Assembly: GCA_015063125.1 (NCBI GenBank)
Contig: SUTB01000007.1
Span: 1-64,000, forward strand
Direction: 5' to 3'
Length of the DNA: 64,000 nt
Origin: Thermoplasmata archaeon
GTDB lineage: Archaea; Thermoplasmatota; Thermoplasmata; Methanomassiliicoccales; Methanomethylophilaceae
Position numbers and translations under genes: made by a program
Shown: positions 26,148 through 35,105 of the stretch, one piece after another
How positions within the stretch are numbered: the first letter of the stretch is position 1
Layout: every line of letters begins with the position of its first letter
The notes under the pieces: generated by a model
What the model was told of the DNA's origin: nothing
Seen by the model: only the letters and a program-made list of their open reading frames with translations
Database searches by the model: none

Positions 26148-26513
26148 ATGGCGAACAGATTGGGCACCAACGCCGATGTGCTCCTGACGGAATCGATCCT
26201 AGGTAAGATTCTAGAGACAATGGATTCCATGCTGCTGGAGAGCGATGCCGCTGGCATCATCCTCACGGGAGAGAGCAGCGATGATGCCCAGGGTAGATTC
26301 ATGGTTATCCGCGGTATCGGCGGGGAGCCTGCCATAGGCCTTTGCGTGGCATCGAACGAGGGCGGTACCGAGCCCTCCGAGAACGATCTGAGGCTGTTCA
26401 AGTCGAAGATGCAGTCGGGAATCCTGATGAAGGTCGATGTCTATGCGCACCAGTTCTCGATGTACAAGGTATCCGATACAGTGGACGATGCCACGGTGCT
26501 CTTCCAGGAATGA
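26148..26513 (+). CDS. JAB/MPN-like protein without metal ligands (tentative)
   Basis: 121 residues. The helix LTESILGKILETMDSMLLES, the strand AAGIILTGE and the segment GGTEPSENDLRLFKSK line up with the JAB/JAMM domain pattern (E-x-x-G-xx-xG, HSHP.., PS-x-x-D). The HxH motif reads CVASN, so the zinc site is lost. If right, this is an inactive MPN domain next to a ubiquitin-fold gene. It could instead be an unrelated conserved protein. Confidence 0.4.
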   Translation: MANRLGTNADVLLTESILGKILETMDSMLLESDAAGIILTGESSDDAQGRFMVIRGIGGEPAIGLCVASNEGGTEPSENDLRLFKSKMQSGILMKVDVYAHQFSMYKVSDTVDDATVLFQE

Positions 26514-27062
26514 TCAGACCCAAATAGCGTGCCTGCTGCGCATCTCCTCCTCGGAGATGTTCTGCTTCTTCATGATGTCTCTGACCACGCATTCGAAGAA
26601 GAGATGCGCGGTGTCCTCGAAGATTGTTCCGAGGGGAGCGATCCTCTTGGTCTCCTCGTTCTCCACGATGTTGAACGCTATGGTCACGTCCGAGGTCCTG
26701 GCCAGGTCGCAGTCCTTCTTTCCTGTGATGGATATCACCTTGGAACCTACGACCCTTCTGGCGATCTCGGCAGTCTGAACCACCGATGATGTCCTTCCCG
26801 TGTTGGAGATAAGCAGGGTGAGGTCGTCCTGGGTGATGATGGGCGTTGTCATCTCTCCGACGAAGTGCACATCGATACCGAGCTGTATGAGACGGACCGC
26901 GAAAAGCTGACCTATGAGCCCGGACCTTCCGGAACCGTAGATGAAGACCCTTCTGCTTGCCAGTATGGAGTCTATAAGCTGCTCCTCCAGGGAGATGTCG
27001 ACATCAGACAATGCCTTCTCGCAGTAGGAGATAAGGTCGGACGGGATCTTCAAATCACTCAC
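26514..27062 (-). CDS. hxlB: 6-phospho-3-hexuloisomerase
   Basis: 182 residues of SIS domain. FIYGSGRSGL (about 40-49) is the sugar-phosphate loop. ISNTGRTSSV and the ETKRIAPLGTIFED segment match HxlB, and the C-terminus ends MRSRHAIWV. In archaea it interconverts fructose 6-phosphate and hexulose 6-phosphate in the reverse ribulose monophosphate route to pentoses. It overlaps the upstream gene by 8 bases. Confidence 0.88.
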   Translation of the reverse strand: MSDLKIPSDLISYCEKALSDVDISLEEQLIDSILASRRVFIYGSGRSGLIGQLFAVRLIQLGIDVHFVGEMTTPIITQDDLTLLISNTGRTSSVVQTAEIARRVVGSKVISITGKKDCDLARTSDVTIAFNIVENEETKRIAPLGTIFEDTAHLFFECVVRDIMKKQNISEEEMRSRHAIWV

Positions 27063-28092
27063 CGGCAGCTGCGGCTTCGGCCTTCTTCTTTTCCTTGAGG
27101 TCCTTAGCCACTTTCTTCGCCAGCACCCTCTCGTGGATGATCTTCATGTACATCGCATCGTGCTCGAGGAGAGGCGATGTGGAGATGATCGTCGCATTGG
27201 GCTTCATCTCGACAAGAGCTTCTGCCAGGGGTTCGAACTTGAGGTTTCCTTTCTTGATCGGGGTGAGCCTCTTCTCGTTTCCCTCGGTGTACTCGACACC
27301 GGCGAATGCAGTGTGGATCCTTCCGTCGCAGTAGGGCTCGATCTGCTCGAGGACATTCAGGAAATCATCGATCTCGAGGAGCGATCCGTTGGTGCGTGAG
27401 TGGTGGTGTGAGAAGTTCATGACGGGCATGGTACCGGGGATCTCGTCGCACAGGTCCAGCACCTGCTCCAAAGATCCGAACACATCGTCCTGTCCGGTGA
27501 TTTCGATTCCGAGCCTGGGGGTGAGCCCGCTCTCCTCCCACCAGCCCATGATGTCCGCGACGTTGTTCCTGATGTTGTCGTCGATCTCATCACGGTCCGC
27601 GTCCTGCGGGTAGATCCCGAGGCTGGTGACGACTACGTCCCCGCCCAGCGCATTCAGGATGATCGCGGCGTGCCTGATGCTGTTGATGCAGTGGTCCGTG
27701 AGTTCCGTGTTGGATCCGAGGTCCATGTAGTAGGGCGTGTGGATGGACAGGTTGACGTCCAGCCTCTTCGCCATCTCGTTGGTCCAGAAGAGGTCTCCGA
27801 ACGTGTCCGAGACGCCTGCGGGCATGTAGATGAGGTCGTCATCCTCCTCGATGGGCTCATCGGGGTCTATGATGATCTCTCCGTCCCTGTCGATCTCAAG
27901 GACGAATCCTTCCTCGACATCCTTCAAGGTCATTCCAACCTCCTCTTCGTCGGCAGGCCTGGCGTATGCGTTGGACCTTACCATTTGGATCTCCAGAGCG
28001 CTGAGGCTCAGGTTGTGCACGTCTTCGATACCGTCTTGGAGCGTACGACCTTTACACGAAAGCGGAATTCCCGCTGGACCGAATCTTATCAT
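27055..28092 (-). CDS. Endonuclease IV-like TIM barrel (AP endonuclease family 2)
   Basis: 345 residues. Landmarks are FGPAGIPLS at the start, the LSIHTPYYMDLGS strand, GIEITG and NFSHHHSRTNG, which could supply metal-binding Glu and His ligands, and HTAFAGVEY. A low-complexity tail is rich in Lys, Glu and Ala. It probably acts on abasic DNA. An acidic insert at about 60-90 (DPDEPIEEDDD) is unusual. A TATA-like TTTTTATAG is at about 28119-28127. Confidence 0.75.
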   Translation of the reverse strand: MIRFGPAGIPLSCKGRTLQDGIEDVHNLSLSALEIQMVRSNAYARPADEEEVGMTLKDVEEGFVLEIDRDGEIIIDPDEPIEEDDDLIYMPAGVSDTFGDLFWTNEMAKRLDVNLSIHTPYYMDLGSNTELTDHCINSIRHAAIILNALGGDVVVTSLGIYPQDADRDEIDDNIRNNVADIMGWWEESGLTPRLGIEITGQDDVFGSLEQVLDLCDEIPGTMPVMNFSHHHSRTNGSLLEIDDFLNVLEQIEPYCDGRIHTAFAGVEYTEGNEKRLTPIKKGNLKFEPLAEALVEMKPNATIISTSPLLEHDAMYMKIIHERVLAKKVAKDLKEKKKAEAAAAGE

Positions 28093-28224
28093 TGAATCAC
28101 TCGGGCAATTGTGCACCCACTATAAAAAATACAAGCGCGCTCGCACGGGTATAAAGGGCGTATATCGGCGGGAAACGTAGCGACAATACCGTCTTTCGGA
28201 TCACGGAATTCAGTATGTGCCAGA

Positions 28225-28264
28225 AAAAGAGAATGACGGCGGGGGAACCGATCCCTCCTACCGC
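28225..28264 (-). terminator. Terminator after the ABC ATPase gene
   Basis: On the minus strand GGCGG and CCGCC flank a GGGAtcggttCCCC core, giving an imperfect GC-rich hairpin (about 28236-28264), followed by CTCTTTTTC at about 28225-28233. Confidence 0.5.
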
Positions 28265-28273
28265 CTTATGGTT

Positions 28274-29065
28274 TCATTCTTCGGCTTTCCCTTTGGAATG
28301 CGCAGGGTAGTAGACCACGTTAAGCATCCCGGTCTTGGGATGCATCTCCACCGACGCCTTGGTGCCGTAGATCCTTTGGATCATCTCTTCCGTGATGACC
28401 TCCTCCGGAGTGCCTTCCTCGACGATGTGGCCCTGATAGAGGATGTATATGCGGTCGCAGTATTGGGCCGCCAGATTCAGGTCGTGGAGTGCGCACAGCG
28501 TGGTGCATCCCAGGGACTTGACGATGTCCAGGACGTCCAGCTGATATTTGATGTCCAGATGGTTCGTGGGCTCGTCCAGGACCAGACACGGCGTCTGCTG
28601 CGCCAGGGCCCTGGCGAGGATGATCCTCTGCTGCTCCCCTCCGGAAAGGGACGAGAAGTTCCTGTCCTTGAAGTCCAGCATGTCTACCCTCTCGAGGGAT
28701 TCCTGCACGATGCGCTTGTCCTCCTGGTTGTCCATCTCCATGGTCTTCTTGTGAGGGGTCCTTCCCATCATGACAACCTCCTCGACCTTGAAGTCGAAGT
28801 TGTAGTAGTTATGCTGGGTGACCACGGACATCAGCAGAGCGCTTTCCTTCAGGGATATCTCGTCAAGGGGCCTGTCGTTGAACTCGATCTCACCGCTCTC
28901 CCTCTTCATGGTACGGTAGACCGTCTTCAGCAGAGTGGACTTCCCCGAACCGTTCGGCCCGAGGAGCCCAACGAACTCCCCGTCGTCCACATGGATGGAG
29001 GCAGCCTCGACTATCCTCCTCTTGGGGACGGATATGTTGAGGTCCTTCGTCTTGATTTTCATCAT
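28274..29065 (-). CDS. btuD: Corrinoid/iron-chelate ABC importer ATPase
   Basis: 263 residues. Walker A GPNGSGKST (about 36-44), Q-loop, signature LSGGEQQR, Walker B CLVLDEPTNHLD and H-loop ALHDLNLA are all intact. FecCD/BtuCD-type ATPase. It overlaps the permease stop. Placement beside the cbi genes favours a corrinoid over an iron-siderophore substrate (inference). Confidence 0.85.
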   Translation of the reverse strand: MMKIKTKDLNISVPKRRIVEAASIHVDDGEFVGLLGPNGSGKSTLLKTVYRTMKRESGEIEFNDRPLDEISLKESALLMSVVTQHNYYNFDFKVEEVVMMGRTPHKKTMEMDNQEDKRIVQESLERVDMLDFKDRNFSSLSGGEQQRIILARALAQQTPCLVLDEPTNHLDIKYQLDVLDIVKSLGCTTLCALHDLNLAAQYCDRIYILYQGHIVEEGTPEEVITEEMIQRIYGTKASVEMHPKTGMLNVVYYPAHSKGKAEE

Positions 29066-30123
29066 TCGCTAGCGCCTCCGAATCCGTATGACTTCTTCAG
29101 CATGATGTAGGCGAACACCGGGGCTCCGCACAGGGATGTTATGATTCCTATGGGGATCTCCGACGAGGACAGGGTCCTGGCGACGATGTCCGCGACCATG
29201 ATGAATATGGCTCCGATGAGGATGGCCACGGGAAGAAGCTTCCAGTGATTGGTCCCCACGAGACCGCGGGTCAGATGGGGTATGATCAGTCCGACGAATC
29301 CGATGATTCCGCATTTGCAGACGATGATCGCGATGATGAACGATGTGGCCAGGATGTAGATCTTCCTTAGGGCAGACAGGTCGATACCGAGGGTGGTTGC
29401 CGTGGTATCCCCCAGCATCATCGCGTTGAGGTTACGGGGCTGGGTGGCGAAGAATACGACGCCTATGAGCACCGCTATACCGCATTGCGTGACGGTGTTG
29501 AAATCGACGGTGGACAGCGATCCCATCAACCAGAAGGTCAGGGACCTCATACCCTCAGCATCAGGCTCTATGTAGACTATAAGGTTGGAGAATGCACCGC
29601 AAAGCGATGATATGATCACTCCTGACAGGATCAGCTTCGTGGTGGTCATCTTGCCCCCTATGGACGACAGTATGAATACCAATGACGATGTGGCGATGGC
29701 TCCGAGGAATGCGAAGGCCTCGATACCGAACGAAGCGAACACGGTTCCTGCAAGGACCGTGCCTCCCATGAGGATGGCGAACGTCGCTCCCAACGATGCC
29801 CCTGACGATATTCCGAGGATGTACGGATCGGCCAATGGGTTCTGGACCATCGCCTGCATGACGACTCCTGCCATCGCCAGTCCTACTCCGACGATAAGTC
29901 CGAGGAGGGCCCTGGGCGCGTACAGCCTCCATACGATGGATATCATGTACGTGGGGATGTCGGATACGTCGCCGATGCCGAACATCTTGTAGACCATGAT
30001 GCGCAGGACGGTGTCGAAAGGTATCTCGACGGCACCGATGAACACGGAACTGCACAGAACGATTATCAGGACGATCGTCAGCACGACGCAGAGACCGAAA
30101 GTCGATAATTTTCCTAGCTCCAT
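29062..30123 (-). CDS. btuC: BtuC/FecD-type ABC permease
   Basis: 353 residues with about ten membrane helices. The family segment GLAMAGVVMQAMVQNPLADP (about 81-100), then PYILGISSGASLG, and GIIGFVGLIIPHLTRG (about 273-288, the ATPase-coupling loop) are clear. It follows a hairpin in the short gap after the binding-protein gene. Confidence 0.9.
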   Translation of the reverse strand: MELGKLSTFGLCVVLTIVLIIVLCSSVFIGAVEIPFDTVLRIMVYKMFGIGDVSDIPTYMISIVWRLYAPRALLGLIVGVGLAMAGVVMQAMVQNPLADPYILGISSGASLGATFAILMGGTVLAGTVFASFGIEAFAFLGAIATSSLVFILSSIGGKMTTTKLILSGVIISSLCGAFSNLIVYIEPDAEGMRSLTFWLMGSLSTVDFNTVTQCGIAVLIGVVFFATQPRNLNAMMLGDTTATTLGIDLSALRKIYILATSFIIAIIVCKCGIIGFVGLIIPHLTRGLVGTNHWKLLPVAILIGAIFIMVADIVARTLSSSEIPIGIITSLCGAPVFAYIMLKKSYGFGGASE

Positions 30124-30133
30124 CAGGGGCGAC

Positions 30134-30163
30134 CCCCTTCAGGGGCCCCCCTTGATGAAGGGG
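30134..30163 (-). promoter_or_regulatory. Intercistronic hairpin between binding-protein and permease genes
   Basis: Perfect 8-bp arms CCCCTTCA and TGAAGGGG enclose 14 GC-rich bases in the 75-base gap. No T-run follows, so it may work as an RNA stabiliser or partial terminator that makes more binding protein than permease. Confidence 0.45.
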
Positions 30164-30198
30164 AAGAGGTTTGGTTAAACATGCATTCTCCCGCCGTT

Positions 30199-31239
30199 TC
30201 AGACAAGCTTGGAAACGTATTCGTACACTTCTTTCATGAAGACCAGCAGTTCGGGGCTTGTTCCGTACGAACAGCTGAGCTTCATCTCGAGTGTGTGCTT
30301 CTGCTTGATGGCGTCGCACTTGCTCAGATCGGCATCGTCCTGCCAGCTCTTCAGTGACTTCTCGTAGGTGACTCCTCCGTAAGTGATGAAGAACAGCATA
30401 TCGATGTTGGTGGTTCCGATGACCTCGTAAACCTTTGCGAGGGAGACAGTTCCTCCGTCGGGGAAGGCGTTGGTCATTCCCATGCTGTTGAGGACGGATG
30501 CGATGAAGTTGGTGTTCTTGTACACCCAAACGGTTCCCTTCTCGACGTTGACTGCTCCGTCGACGAGAGCGTAGTACAGGGTGTCCTTGCCCTTCATCTT
30601 CATCGTGATCTCGTTGAGAACATCGATGAGGTCGCTGTAGACGGCGCTGGTCTTCTCGGGGATGTTGAAGATCTTTCCGACATTGTCGTAGTCGACCTTC
30701 ATCAGCTGAACGGTCCTGTACGCGTTGCTGGTCATGGTGTTGAAGGACATGACGTTGCATCCGTTGTCGTTCCAGAACTTCTCTGTTCCGAGTCCGTTCT
30801 CGTTCCAGGAAACCCATCCGATGACGAGGTCAGGCTGCCAGCTCAGGAGAACATCTGTGGAGATGTTTCCGGACAGGTGCTTGGCTCCGGATGCATCGGT
30901 TTCTCCGATCCTCTTCACAAGCTTGTCGTACTCTTCCTTCACTTCGTCCCACACTTCCTCTTCGTCGTAGTAGACTCCGACGATCTTGTCCCCGAGTCCG
31001 AGGTAGAGGAGGAGGTTCAGAGCGGTGTTGCATCCACAGACCACACGGTCGGGTACCTTTGTGAAGGTAACCTCGGCGGTGTTCCCGTTGTAATCCGTGA
31101 AGGTCGTGATTGTCACGCCCTCCTTAGGATAGGGGTTATCTCCGGAATTGTTGTTGACGATCACTACCGCCGCGATGATGACGATGACAGCGATGACTGC
31201 AACAGCGATTCCAATCATTGCATTTTTTGATAAAGCCAT
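30199..31239 (-). CDS. btuF: Corrinoid/iron-chelate ABC substrate-binding protein
   Basis: 346 residues. N-terminal membrane anchor (about 9-30, hydrophobic Val/Ile run), then a Fer4-type binding fold with VPDRVVCGCNTALNLLLYLG, DVLLSWQPDLVIGW and NIDMLFFITYGG. A TATA box TATTTAAAT at 31268-31276 lies about 30 bases upstream, so the leader is very short. No riboswitch is seen in the leader. Confidence 0.85.
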   Translation of the reverse strand: MALSKNAMIGIAVAVIAVIVIIAAVVIVNNNSGDNPYPKEGVTITTFTDYNGNTAEVTFTKVPDRVVCGCNTALNLLLYLGLGDKIVGVYYDEEEVWDEVKEEYDKLVKRIGETDASGAKHLSGNISTDVLLSWQPDLVIGWVSWNENGLGTEKFWNDNGCNVMSFNTMTSNAYRTVQLMKVDYDNVGKIFNIPEKTSAVYSDLIDVLNEITMKMKGKDTLYYALVDGAVNVEKGTVWVYKNTNFIASVLNSMGMTNAFPDGGTVSLAKVYEVIGTTNIDMLFFITYGGVTYEKSLKSWQDDADLSKCDAIKQKHTLEMKLSCSYGTSPELLVFMKEVYEYVSKLV

Positions 31240-31327
31240 TTTATCGGGGGACAAATTAGTTTAGGTCTATTTAAATCTTGGATTATACATCCAACTAGAT
31301 CGACGGTGTTCAATCCGAAGCTGATGG

Positions 31328-31359
31328 AAAAGGGAAAAGACCGGTGGGTCACCCCACCG
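31328..31359 (-). terminator. Terminator after cbiK
   Basis: The hairpin CGGTGGG-tgac-CCCACCG (31342-31359) is followed on the minus strand by TCTTTTCCCTTTTCC. Confidence 0.6.
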
Positions 31360-31369
31360 TAGTTGTTTC

Positions 31370-32167
31370 TCACTCTGACAGGGTGTCTGCCAGATGTTTA
31401 AGGAATAGGTCCTGGAAGGCCTTCTGCTCCCCGAGTCCCTCGAGGACGCACTCGACCTCGCATCCGGCATCGATGAATTTGGATCTCAGCGAATCCTCCT
31501 CATCTCCGGCCATGTCGTTGACGGCATGGTCTCCGGCGACCAGCATGAACGGTGCTAGGTAGACCATGTTGTACTTGTGGCTGGCCATCGCGGCCATCGT
31601 GTCCTCGAACGAGGGGAACCCTTCGACCGTAGTGACGTAGACATGCTGGTATCCCAAGGCCGACAGCTTCATCTGCAGTTCGCAGTAGCATGCGTTGGCG
31701 AAATGCTCGGTGCCGTGTCCCATGAACACCATCGCCCTTCCCACGGGAGCATCGTTGAATACTCTCTGGAGGTAGGATTTGTCGATGGCATCGATCACAG
31801 CGTCGTAGTCCTCCTCCGTTGTCAGAAGTGGAGTGCACATGCGGAAGCAGTCGAACCTGTCCTTGAATTCGGACGAGATCCTGGCGACATCTTCGTACTC
31901 GATACCGTTCATCACATGGGTCGGGAGGACCACCACCTTTCTCACACCCTCATCGATCAGTCTCTGGAAGGCGTCGGTGATGTAATCGATCTGAATACCG
32001 TCGCGATCCTTCAGCTTCTTGATGATCATCCTGCTGGTGAAGGCCCTTGCGACCTTCCAGTCGGGATACTTCGATGCGACCGCCTTCTCGACGGCGTCGA
32101 TGGTCTTCTCGCGTGTCTCCTTGTAACTGGTACCGAAACTGACTACCAATATCGCCTTGTCCGTCAT
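31370..32167 (-). CDS. cbiK: Sirohydrochlorin cobaltochelatase
   Basis: 265 residues, anaerobic class II chelatase. VVSFGTSY opens the protein. His ligands lie in MGHGTEH (about 150-156) and in PFMLVAGDHAVNDMAGD (about 204-220). It inserts cobalt into sirohydrochlorin at the start of the anaerobic pathway. It is the last gene of the leftward cbi operon. Confidence 0.9.
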   Translation of the reverse strand: MTDKAILVVSFGTSYKETREKTIDAVEKAVASKYPDWKVARAFTSRMIIKKLKDRDGIQIDYITDAFQRLIDEGVRKVVVLPTHVMNGIEYEDVARISSEFKDRFDCFRMCTPLLTTEEDYDAVIDAIDKSYLQRVFNDAPVGRAMVFMGHGTEHFANACYCELQMKLSALGYQHVYVTTVEGFPSFEDTMAAMASHKYNMVYLAPFMLVAGDHAVNDMAGDEEDSLRSKFIDAGCEVECVLEGLGEQKAFQDLFLKHLADTLSE

Positions 32168-32181
32168 ACGATCACCGGGTC

Positions 32182-32811
32182 TCAGCCCTTGTAGTACATC
32201 ATGGCGTTGCAGATCGTGGCCGCGATGTTGGAACCGCCCTTCCTTCCCACGGGGATGATGTAGGGGACGTCCCTCTCAAGGATGAGCTCCTTGGACTCGA
32301 CGACGTTGACGAATCCCACGGGAGCGCCGATGATGAGCGTGGGCTCCAGCTCCTTGGCGTCGATCATCTCTGCGAGCCTTACCAACGCGGTGGGCGCATT
32401 GCCGATGGCGAATATGACGGGATGCTCCTTGGCGATCTCCGCTCCCTTCTCCATGCAGATGGTGGCACGGGTGCAGCCTCTCTCCTTAGCTTCCTTGACG
32501 ACATCGTCGTCGCTGATGAAGCAGTGGACCTCTCCGCCGTACTCCTTGAGCTTGTTCTTGTTGATGCCTGCCGCCGCCATCTTAGTGTCGGTGACGATGT
32601 GGGCGCCCTCCCTGATTGCCCTGACACCGATCATCTCGGCGTCCTTGGAGAACTTCAGGTTGTCCGCGTAGTCGAAGTCTGCCGAGGTATGGATGCATCT
32701 CTTCACGATGGAGAACTGGGGCTCCGGCCATGTCCTGCCGCCCAGCTCCGAAGTGATGATCTCCATGCTCCTCTTCTCTATGTCCTCTGGTTTCACTACT
32801 GTTATTGCCAT
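32182..32811 (-). CDS. cbiC: Cobalt-precorrin-8 methylmutase
   Basis: 209 residues. Landmarks are VKRCIHTSADFDYADNL with the catalytic His (about 40-45), VTDTKMAAAGIN and the IGAPVGFVNVVESKELIL strand. It moves a methyl group from C11 to C12 to give cobyrinate. It lies 12 bases after cbiH. Confidence 0.92.
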   Translation of the reverse strand: MAITVVKPEDIEKRSMEIITSELGGRTWPEPQFSIVKRCIHTSADFDYADNLKFSKDAEMIGVRAIREGAHIVTDTKMAAAGINKNKLKEYGGEVHCFISDDDVVKEAKERGCTRATICMEKGAEIAKEHPVIFAIGNAPTALVRLAEMIDAKELEPTLIIGAPVGFVNVVESKELILERDVPYIIPVGRKGGSNIAATICNAMMYYKG

Positions 32812-32823
32812 TTTTCTCACACC

Positions 32824-33558
32824 TCAGATTCTGTATCCTCTGGGAGTAATCATGCGTCCGTTGGACACGTAGGTCTGCGAGTTACCGATGATAACCATGC
32901 AGAACATGTCAACTTCCGCTTTGTCGAGATCGCCGAGGGTGGTGATCTCCTTGTGCTCGTCTTCACGTCCGGCGTTGCGGACGATACCGACTGGTGTGTC
33001 GGCCGAGCGGTGTTTCAACAATATCTGTTGAGCCTGATTGAGGTATTCCGTCCTGCCCTTGCTCTTGGGGTTGTAGAGGCAGACGATCATGTCTCCGATC
33101 CCGGCGCAGTCGACGCGCTTCATAATGAGGTCGATGGGGGTCATCAGATCGGAAAGGCTGATGATCGCCAGGTCGTGCATGAGCGGTGCTCCGAGGACCG
33201 ATGCGGCGGTGGATGCGGCGGTGATGCCGGGCACGGTGTCGATCTCGATATCGGCCTTCATCTCGTCCGCCAGCTGGTAGATGATCCCTGCCATTCCGTA
33301 GATACCGGAGTCGCCGGAGGAGATCATGGCGACGTCCTTTCCTTCCATGGCATCTTCGATGGCCATCCTGCAGCGGTCGACCTCCTTCATCATCCCGGTG
33401 GCCTTGTAGGTCTTGTCGGGGAAGTAGGGCTTGATGATGTTGACGTATGTGGTGTATCCGGTGACGACATCAGCGTTCTGGATGACGTCGGCGGCCTTGA
33501 AGGTCATGTGCTCCTTCCCGCCGGGTCCGAAACCAACGACGTGGAGTCTTCCCTTCAT
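32824..33558 (-). CDS. cbiH: Cobalt-precorrin-3 C17-methyltransferase (ring contraction)
   Basis: 244 residues. SAM-dependent tetrapyrrole methylase fold: HVVGFGPGGKEHMT at the start, SSGDSGIYGMAG (about 79-90) and VPGITAASTAASVLGAPL. A VCLYNPKSKGR segment is typical of CbiH/CobJ. It overlaps the cbiF stop. Confidence 0.92.
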   Translation of the reverse strand: MKGRLHVVGFGPGGKEHMTFKAADVIQNADVVTGYTTYVNIIKPYFPDKTYKATGMMKEVDRCRMAIEDAMEGKDVAMISSGDSGIYGMAGIIYQLADEMKADIEIDTVPGITAASTAASVLGAPLMHDLAIISLSDLMTPIDLIMKRVDCAGIGDMIVCLYNPKSKGRTEYLNQAQQILLKHRSADTPVGIVRNAGREDEHKEITTLGDLDKAEVDMFCMVIIGNSQTYVSNGRMITPRGYRI

Positions 33559-34319
33559 TCGTCCACCGCCTTGCGGAACTCTGTCGAGAAGTGCTTGTCG
33601 TAGAGCTTGGAGAGCTTGTAGTCTCCCTCCAGGAAGTTACCGACCACAGTGAGGGCGGTCTTGGTGATTCCGGCTGCCTTGACCTTCTGCTCGATGTCCG
33701 CCAGGGTACCGATGACGATCTTCTGGTCGGGCCATGTCGCCTTGTAAACGACGGCGACAGGGGTCTCAGGGGGATATCCTCCCTCGATGCACTGTGCTGA
33801 GAGCTGGTCGAGGAATCCCACGGACAGGAAGATGACCATCGTTGCCCTGTGCCTTGCGAGGTCCACGAGCTTCTCTCCAGGGGGCATGGGGGTCCTTCCC
33901 TCCATCCTTGTGAAGATGACGGTCTGACTCTGGTTCTCTCCGGGGAGAGTGTACTCCTTCTTGAGGACGGCAGCGGTTCCGAATGCCGAGCTGACTCCGG
34001 GGATGACCTCGTAATCGATGTTGAGCTCGTCGAGCCTGTCCATCTGCTCCCTGTGGGCCCCGTAGATGGCGGGGTCGCCCGTGTGGACGCGGACGCACTT
34101 CTTTCCCTCGTCCTCGGCCTTCTTCATGACCTCGATGACCTCGTCCAGGTGCATGAAAGCGCTGTCGTAGATCTTAGCATCGGGCTTGTGGCCGTCGAGG
34201 ACGGCGGGGTTGACCAGTGAGCCGGCGTAGATGATGACGTCGGCCTCATCGATCTTCTTCTTTCCCTTGATCGTAATCAACTCAGGGTCTCCGGGACCCG
34301 CTCCGATGAATGTTATCAT
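33555..34319 (-). CDS. cbiF: Cobalt-precorrin-4 C11-methyltransferase
   Basis: 254 residues. FIGAGPGDPELIT at the start, YAGSLVNP, VRVHTGDPAIYGA (about 79-91), EVIPGVSSAFG and the long FTRMEGRTPMPPGEKL loop identify CbiF/CobM. The start overlaps the cbiL stop. Confidence 0.93.
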   Translation of the reverse strand: MITFIGAGPGDPELITIKGKKKIDEADVIIYAGSLVNPAVLDGHKPDAKIYDSAFMHLDEVIEVMKKAEDEGKKCVRVHTGDPAIYGAHREQMDRLDELNIDYEVIPGVSSAFGTAAVLKKEYTLPGENQSQTVIFTRMEGRTPMPPGEKLVDLARHRATMVIFLSVGFLDQLSAQCIEGGYPPETPVAVVYKATWPDQKIVIGTLADIEQKVKAAGITKTALTVVGNFLEGDYKLSKLYDKHFSTEFRKAVDE

Positions 34320-35023
34320 TCTTTCTCCTCCGTTTTGATTAAAAGCGTTGTGAAGTAACCGTACTCGCGTCCCTTGACAACGGGGCCGATGTACTGGTCC
34401 TCCATTCCGATGTTGCTCATTACTGTGATACACGAGATGTCGCGTCCCTTGGCCACGACCCTCTCTGCGATCTGGTCCACATGCTTGTACGCCTTCATGA
34501 CCACGATGTTCTCGAAGTGGTCGAGAGCGACCTCCAGCTTCTCGAACTGGGATTGGTTGAAGGGTATGACAACCAATGCCTCCTCGCCCATCGTCAAAGG
34601 TATGCCTGCGAGCGAGGCTCCGTGGCAGAACGAGGGCACTCCGGGAACGAGCTCCGTGGAGTATCCCCTGGACTTGATCATCTTGTCTATGCGCATGTAC
34701 GTGCTGAAAATGCTAAGGTCGCCGAGGGTGATCATCGCGATGCTCTTGCCCTCTTCCAGAGCGGAGCATATGTCGTCGTAGGCCTTCTTCCAGCCCTGCT
34801 CGCGGACAGCGTAGTCGGGATTCATGGAGAACACGTACTCCCTGACCTCTTTCTTCGAGATGTCCACAGTGGGCTTGATAATGTTAAGGGCTACGCTCCC
34901 CTCTCCAGCTGTCTTGACGGGGTATGCGATGATATCGCATTTCTCGATAATCTCCTTAGCCTTCAATGTCAGCAGTCCAGGCTGTCCTGGTCCTACGCTG
35001 ACTCCGTATAGTTTTCCAGTCAC
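34316..35023 (-). CDS. cbiL: Cobalt-precorrin-2 C20-methyltransferase
   Basis: 235 residues with a GTG start (VTGKLYGVSVGPGQPGLLTL). ITLGDLSIFSTYM and VPGVPSFCHGASLAGIPL match CbiL/CobI. An AAGGT sequence lies just upstream of the GTG. It is the first gene of the leftward cbi operon and diverges from cbiD. Confidence 0.92.
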   Translation of the reverse strand: MTGKLYGVSVGPGQPGLLTLKAKEIIEKCDIIAYPVKTAGEGSVALNIIKPTVDISKKEVREYVFSMNPDYAVREQGWKKAYDDICSALEEGKSIAMITLGDLSIFSTYMRIDKMIKSRGYSTELVPGVPSFCHGASLAGIPLTMGEEALVVIPFNQSQFEKLEVALDHFENIVVMKAYKHVDQIAERVVAKGRDISCITVMSNIGMEDQYIGPVVKGREYGYFTTLLIKTEEKE

Positions 35024-35105
35024 GCGCGTACCTTCTCTTGGATAGATAAACCAAACAGAAATAAATAGTGTAGTATATGCATAAGGGAAGCAAACACTGG
35101 GTACC
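35024..35105. promoter_or_regulatory. Divergent cbiL/cbiD promoter region
   Basis: 82 bases with two AT-rich boxes: AAATAAATAG on the minus strand (about 35059-35068) for cbiL, and GTAGTATATGCATAA on the plus strand (about 35070-35084) for cbiD. A CATATAC/GTATATG-like symmetry lies in the middle. A shared regulator is plausible but not identified. Confidence 0.45.

Noticed and set aside
29561-30817. Long open frame (418 codons) on the minus strand across btuC and btuF
   Set aside because: It is an alternative frame of the two real genes. Composition is Arg/His-rich, with no domain landmarks.
31240-35105. Cobalamin riboswitch upstream of btuF or the cbi genes
   Set aside because: Leaders are too short or absent, and no conserved box was seen. 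TATA-to-start distances imply leaderless or near-leaderless transcripts.
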